DNA from: Clostridia bacterium
GTDB taxonomy: Bacteria; Bacillota_A; Clostridia; Christensenellales; Borkfalkiaceae
Direction of reading: 5' to 3'
Length of the DNA stretch: 16,285 bases
NCBI GenBank assembly: GCA_017504735.1
Contig: JAFVQP010000025.1
Coordinates: 1-16,285, forward strand
The notes beneath the pieces are model-generated. The model was not told the origin of the DNA. It worked only from the letters and a program-made list of their open reading frames with translations, and ran no database searches. Below are positions 13,308 to 16,285 of the stretch, one piece after another (position 1 is the stretch's first letter; every line of letters starts with the position of its first letter). Both the position numbers and the translations under genes were made by a program.

Positions 13308-14463
13308 ATGAGTTACAATAGTTTTATCGTTGAAAACCAACCATGGATTGATGGAGTTTGGGGAAAGTTGGATAAAAAGCTGTCTAGATTGGCAGTCAAA
13401 AGCCGCAATAAAATCCCTTATACAACCATCAACGGCGAACATGATAATAGGGCGGAAGGCGCGGATATTACGTGGTGGACCAACGGTTTTTGGGGCGGTT
13501 TGATGTGGCTGATGTATGCAGGGGACGGGGAAGGAATGTTATAAGCTGACGGCGGAACGTTCGGAGGCGTTGTTGGACGTATGCTTTACCGATTACGTAG
13601 AGGAGTTGCATCACGACGTAGGGTTTATGTGGCATATTTTAAGCGGCGCAAATTACCGTTTGACGGGTAATAAACGGTCTAGAAATAGAAACCTGCTGGC
13701 GGCGATGACGTTGATGAGCCGTTACAACGTGGAAGGGAATTATATTCGTTCATGGAATACACCTTGGGATAAGGTGGACACTTCGGGCTGGACGATTATT
13801 GACTGTATGATGAATATCCCGCTGTTGTATTGGGCGAGTAAGGAAATCGGAGATGATCGGTTCAAAAAAATTGCCGTTCGTTATGCGGATATGGCAATGC
13901 GCGACCACGTGCGCGAAGACGGTTCTGTAAACCATATCGTAATACATGACACCAAACAAGCGGACACGGTTTTGGGTACGCTTGGTGGACAAGGTTATGC
14001 CGAGGGGTCAAGTTGGTCTCGCGGGGTTTCCTGGGCGTTATACGGATTTATTCTTTCCTATATCCATACCAAAGAAGAACGGTATTTGGAAACGTCAAAA
14101 AAAGTGGCACAGCATTTTGTTGAAAGCGTCAAGAAGACGGGGTATTTGCCTTTGATCGATTTCAAGGCGCCGGAAACCCCTGTATTGTATGATTCGACGG
14201 CAGGGGCAATCGCCGCTTGTGGCTTAATCGAGCTTGCAAAAAACGTGGAAGAAGGCCAGCAAGCATATTATATTTCCGCGGCGTTGAACATTTTGAAAGA
14301 AATGGAAAGTCATTGGTGTAATTGGACGGAAGAGGAAGATAGCATCCTGCAAATGGGCAGTGAACGCTACACTGGGGGGCACCATATGCCGATTATTTAT
14401 GGTGACTACTTTTTTGCTGAGGCAATTTCAAAGCTGAAAAGTGTGGATTTTCTTCCGTGGTAA
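13308..14463 (+). pseudogene. Unsaturated glucuronyl hydrolase (GH88), frame broken by a 1-base indel
   Basis: GH88 enzymes hydrate the double bond of 4,5-unsaturated uronic acids at the non-reducing end of lyase products, releasing the uronate that feeds KduI. ATG 13308 follows AAGAGG (13296-13301). The first frame (13308-13544) codes for 78 residues including TWWTNGFWGGLMWLMY, then hits TAA at 13542-13544. The rest of the protein continues in another frame to 14463, with HHDVGFMW and GWTIIDCMMN carrying the two Asp residues that match Asp88 and Asp149 of Bacillus GL1 UGL, and WSRGVSWALYGF. Removing one G from either GGGG at 13521-13524 or 13527-13530 restores a 384-residue protein of normal length. 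The 315-residue second part starting at 13516 has no ribosome site of its own. This is either a sequencing error or a recent inactivating mutation. Confidence 0.85.
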
Positions 14464-14496
14464 TCGTAGAAACAAAAAATAGATGTTGTTGTATGA

Positions 14497-14524
14497 AAGG
14501 GGGCAGCCTATCGGCTGCCCCCTT
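14497..14524 (+). terminator. Terminator of the uronate operon
   Basis: A perfect 12-bp stem (AAGGGGGCAGCC 14497-14508 with GGCTGCCCCCTT 14513-14524) closes a 4-nt loop 33 nt after the GH88 stop. The following AAATTTT is a weak T run, but the GC-rich stem is very stable. Confidence 0.85.
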
Positions 14525-14596
14525 AAATTTTGATACGCAGTAAACAAAGAAAAAGCAAAACGGTTGAATTATTCATAGGAATTTGATAGTGGTGTG

Positions 14597-14611
14597 TTTA
14601 GGTAGCCTAAA
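14597..14611. repeat. Short palindrome in the intergenic region
   Basis: TTTAGG-TAG-CCTAAA is a perfect 6-bp inverted repeat with a 3-bp centre, between two convergent terminators. Nothing else was seen in 14525-14670. It may be chance or a small protein-binding site. Confidence 0.4.
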
Positions 14612-14670
14612 TTCTTTTTATTTACTATTTATAAACCTTACGGAACATTGGGTAAAATTTACGTCTGTAT

Positions 14671-14716
14671 AAAAAATCGCCCGTTAAAGCCTTAACCGCT
14701 ACGACTTCAACGGGCG
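14671..14716 (-). terminator. Intrinsic terminator of the Ig-like surface protein gene
   Basis: On the minus strand CGCCCGTTGAAG (14716-14705) pairs with CTTTAACGGGCG (14689-14678), with one G-U pair. The loop is 15 nt, and a six-T run follows after one A (14676-14671). It lies 27 nt after the stop codon. Confidence 0.85.
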
Positions 14717-14742
14717 TATTTATTTAATATTGTAATTTTATA

Positions 14743-16134
14743 TCAGTTTCTCTTCTTTTTGAAACAAACAACACTTGCGGTCAAAAGCAAAGACAGTAAA
14801 CCAGCGCCGCCAAGCGTTCCTGCGCACCCCTTGTCAGAAGTGTTTTGATCTTGCGATTGCTTATCACTATCATTTGCCGAACCGCTAACGCTTTCATCTA
14901 TTTCACTCTCATCCGACGGATTTTCTTCGGGATCTTCCGTCTTGGTGAAAATATCCTGCTCATCAACGATTACATTTGAAAAATCCCCTTCGGCGCTTAC
15001 GATAAAGGTGACCGTCTTTTCCGTCTTATTTCCGCTTGCATCGGTTGCTGTAACCGTGAGCGTATGCGTTCCCTCGGTGAGTTTTTCTCGACTATCCAAA
15101 GCTCCGTTTGACCAAGTCTTCGTAACGGTTACGCTACCTCTGTCGTCAGTGGCGGAAAATTCCAACAAAACACTTGCGCCGATTTTTGCATAAACGGTAT
15201 CGACGCGGATATCCAGAGTAGGGGAAAGGGTATCGGGCTTTGAAACGATGACGGTTATCGCTTGTTTTGCCTCATTGCCAAAGTAGTCCCTTGCAACGAG
15301 GTAAAGAGTGTGCGTACCAATCGTCGGATACCCATATTCATCTAAAGCACTTTGGTCTGCCCATACGTATTCCATCTCTACCGCACCTTCTTGAGCGTCG
15401 GTTGCGTTGGCTTCAATATTAAGATTTTGCCCCTTGGCAATTTCTATCGTATCCGCACCGTTATACGAAATAACAGGCGCAACGCCGTCGTTTTCAACAA
15501 GTCCAACTTTTATACTGTCAATATAGAAGGTTGTATTTTTGCTTGATCCGTTATGACGAATGGAAAGCTCAAACTTATTCAAGTAACCATCCTTTGAAAG
15601 GGTGTTGAAATATTCCTTATTTGCGTCCTGGAAGAAAGAACCGTTATCCTCTTTTAATACGATTTCCTGCCAAGAATCCGTCTTATCCGCAAACGGATAT
15701 CGCATGGACCATTGACCATCCTGATTAGGCTTTGGAATTCTCACCTCAGGGTATCCATCCGACGGTATTCCGTCACCGCCAACGTATACCCTAAAGGTAA
15801 TACTGTCAACCAAAACGGTTGGTATCTTGTTAGATGAAAAGTCCAAAGTGATGCCTCGGTTGGTTACGTCCGAAACGACCGAAAGCACCTCACCCGAAAA
15901 GCCCTTCGGGATACCCACAGTCTCGGCTTGCTCCTCCGTGTATTCGACAAGCTCCTTACAGCCGTAATTTACGTAATTGTCTGTGTCTTTCTCATCGCTA
16001 CAAATAAAGTTACAATCAAAATCCGAGCTCTGCGCCTTGGCTACGTTTTTGTGAGAAAATACGAGTCCTCCGCAAAAAGATAGAGCCAACATGAATGAAA
16101 CAGCTATGAATAAACCTTTTGTTTTCTTTTTCAT
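14743..16134 (-). CDS. Secreted surface protein with Ig-like/HYR-type repeats and C-terminal anchor
   Basis: This 463-residue protein has a signal peptide (1-34, likely cut after A-K-A). A beta-rich domain spans about 40-212; its YLNKFELSIRHNG...TTFYIDSIKVGLV end resembles carbohydrate-binding jelly-roll modules. Two Ig-like (HYR/PKD-type) repeats follow at about 217-298 and 302-380. Each begins with P-V/T-x-x and ends with GTHTLYLVARDYFGNEAKQAITVIVS or GTHTLTVTATDASGNKTEKTVTFIVS. Then comes an acidic Ser-rich stalk (390-434) and a tail of KGCAG (435-439), a hydrophobic stretch and KKKRN. No enzymatic motif was seen, so binding or a structural role on the cell surface is likely. The start lies 2 nt past the stop of the preceding minus-strand gene; the only Shine-Dalgarno-like GAGG (16148-16151) is 13 nt upstream, rather far. 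Confidence 0.8.
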   Translation of the reverse strand: MKKKTKGLFIAVSFMLALSFCGGLVFSHKNVAKAQSSDFDCNFICSDEKDTDNYVNYGCKELVEYTEEQAETVGIPKGFSGEVLSVVSDVTNRGITLDFSSNKIPTVLVDSITFRVYVGGDGIPSDGYPEVRIPKPNQDGQWSMRYPFADKTDSWQEIVLKEDNGSFFQDANKEYFNTLSKDGYLNKFELSIRHNGSSKNTTFYIDSIKVGLVENDGVAPVISYNGADTIEIAKGQNLNIEANATDAQEGAVEMEYVWADQSALDEYGYPTIGTHTLYLVARDYFGNEAKQAITVIVSKPDTLSPTLDIRVDTVYAKIGASVLLEFSATDDRGSVTVTKTWSNGALDSREKLTEGTHTLTVTATDASGNKTEKTVTFIVSAEGDFSNVIVDEQDIFTKTEDPEENPSDESEIDESVSGSANDSDKQSQDQNTSDKGCAGTLGGAGLLSLLLTASVVCFKKKRN

Positions 16135-16136
16135 AA

Positions 16137-16283
16137 TTACTTCACATCCTCAAGCATATTTTTTCTTATAGCGGAAATTTCACTTTCGGTAATACCGATA
16201 GACAGCATAAATGCTTCAGCATTTTCCTGCAACGTTTTTCCAGGTTGGAAATTCTTGATATAATCGTATAAATATTGGAATAC
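16137..16283 (-). CDS. C-terminal end of an unrecognised gene (partial)
   Basis: An open minus-strand frame enters from the right edge and stops at TAA (16139-16137), giving the last 48 residues. The piece is mostly helical and mildly acidic, with NFQPGKTLQENAEAFMLSIG followed by ITESEISAIRKNMLEDVK. It has no stop in 48 codons and ends 2 nt before the Ig-like surface protein start, so the two are likely cotranscribed. The tail is too short to assign a family. Confidence 0.55.
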   Translation of the reverse strand, partial: VFQYLYDYIKNFQPGKTLQENAEAFMLSIGITESEISAIRKNMLEDVK

Positions 16284-16285
16284 TA

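Noticed and set aside
13521..13530. Programmed ribosomal frameshifting in the GH88 gene
   Set aside because: No slippery heptamer plus downstream structure is evident, and GH88 genes are not known to use recoding. An indel in a G-run is simpler.

Overview
The window looks like chromosomal DNA of a low-to-medium GC Gram-positive bacterium, most likely a gut-type clostridium (Bacillota). The reasons are near-consensus sigma-A promoters with 17-bp spacers, strong AGGAGG-type Shine-Dalgarno sites, intrinsic hairpin terminators, several secreted proteins with Gram-positive style C-terminal anchors, and a possible CcpA-type operator. No rRNA, tRNA, CRISPR array, insertion sequence or phage gene was recognised.

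Layout. (1) 1-190: the 3' end of an upstream gene, possibly a glycoside hydrolase. (2) 272-2521: a large secreted, anchored endonuclease I (EndA-type) protein with its own promoter and terminator. (3) 2566-4110: small housekeeping or unknown genes, namely an ASCH-domain protein translationally coupled to a small lipoprotein, then a histidine-phosphatase family protein and a terminator. (4) 4275-5871: an overlapping pair of RNA-modification-type genes, a COG1092-like SAM methyltransferase and an RluA-family pseudouridine synthase. (5) 6006-8435: an 809-residue secreted, membrane-anchored protein of no family I recognise, with a strong promoter and terminator. (6) 8563-14463: a uronate catabolism locus. 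A divergent AraC-family regulator faces an operon of kduI, an (alpha/alpha)-toroid polysaccharide-lyase-like gene, a kduD-type dehydrogenase and a GH88 unsaturated glucuronyl hydrolase. (7) 14743-16283, minus strand: a secreted Ig-like-repeat surface protein, preceded in the same operon by the last 48 codons of an unrecognised gene.

How the uronate genes fit together. The 562-residue protein may cleave, or otherwise act on, an acidic oligosaccharide. GH88 releases the 4,5-unsaturated uronic acid from the non-reducing end. KduI isomerises the opened keto-uronate, and the KduD-type enzyme reduces it to 2-keto-3-deoxygluconate. No KdgK, KdgA or transporter gene lies in the window, and none of the operon proteins has a signal peptide, so imported oligosaccharides are the likely substrate. 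The GH88 motifs (HHDVGFMW, IDCMMN) favour a glycosaminoglycan-type substrate over rhamnogalacturonan; this is inference.

Two oddities stand out in this locus. The GH88 reading frame is broken by one extra base in a G-run near 13521-13530. A 5'-truncated galactose-binding-like domain (9538-9963) sits between the operon promoter and kduI, in frame with kduI and without a normal start codon. Two surface proteins (272-2521 and 14743-16134) share a Gly-Cys, hydrophobic stretch, Lys/Arg tail that may be a sorting signal.
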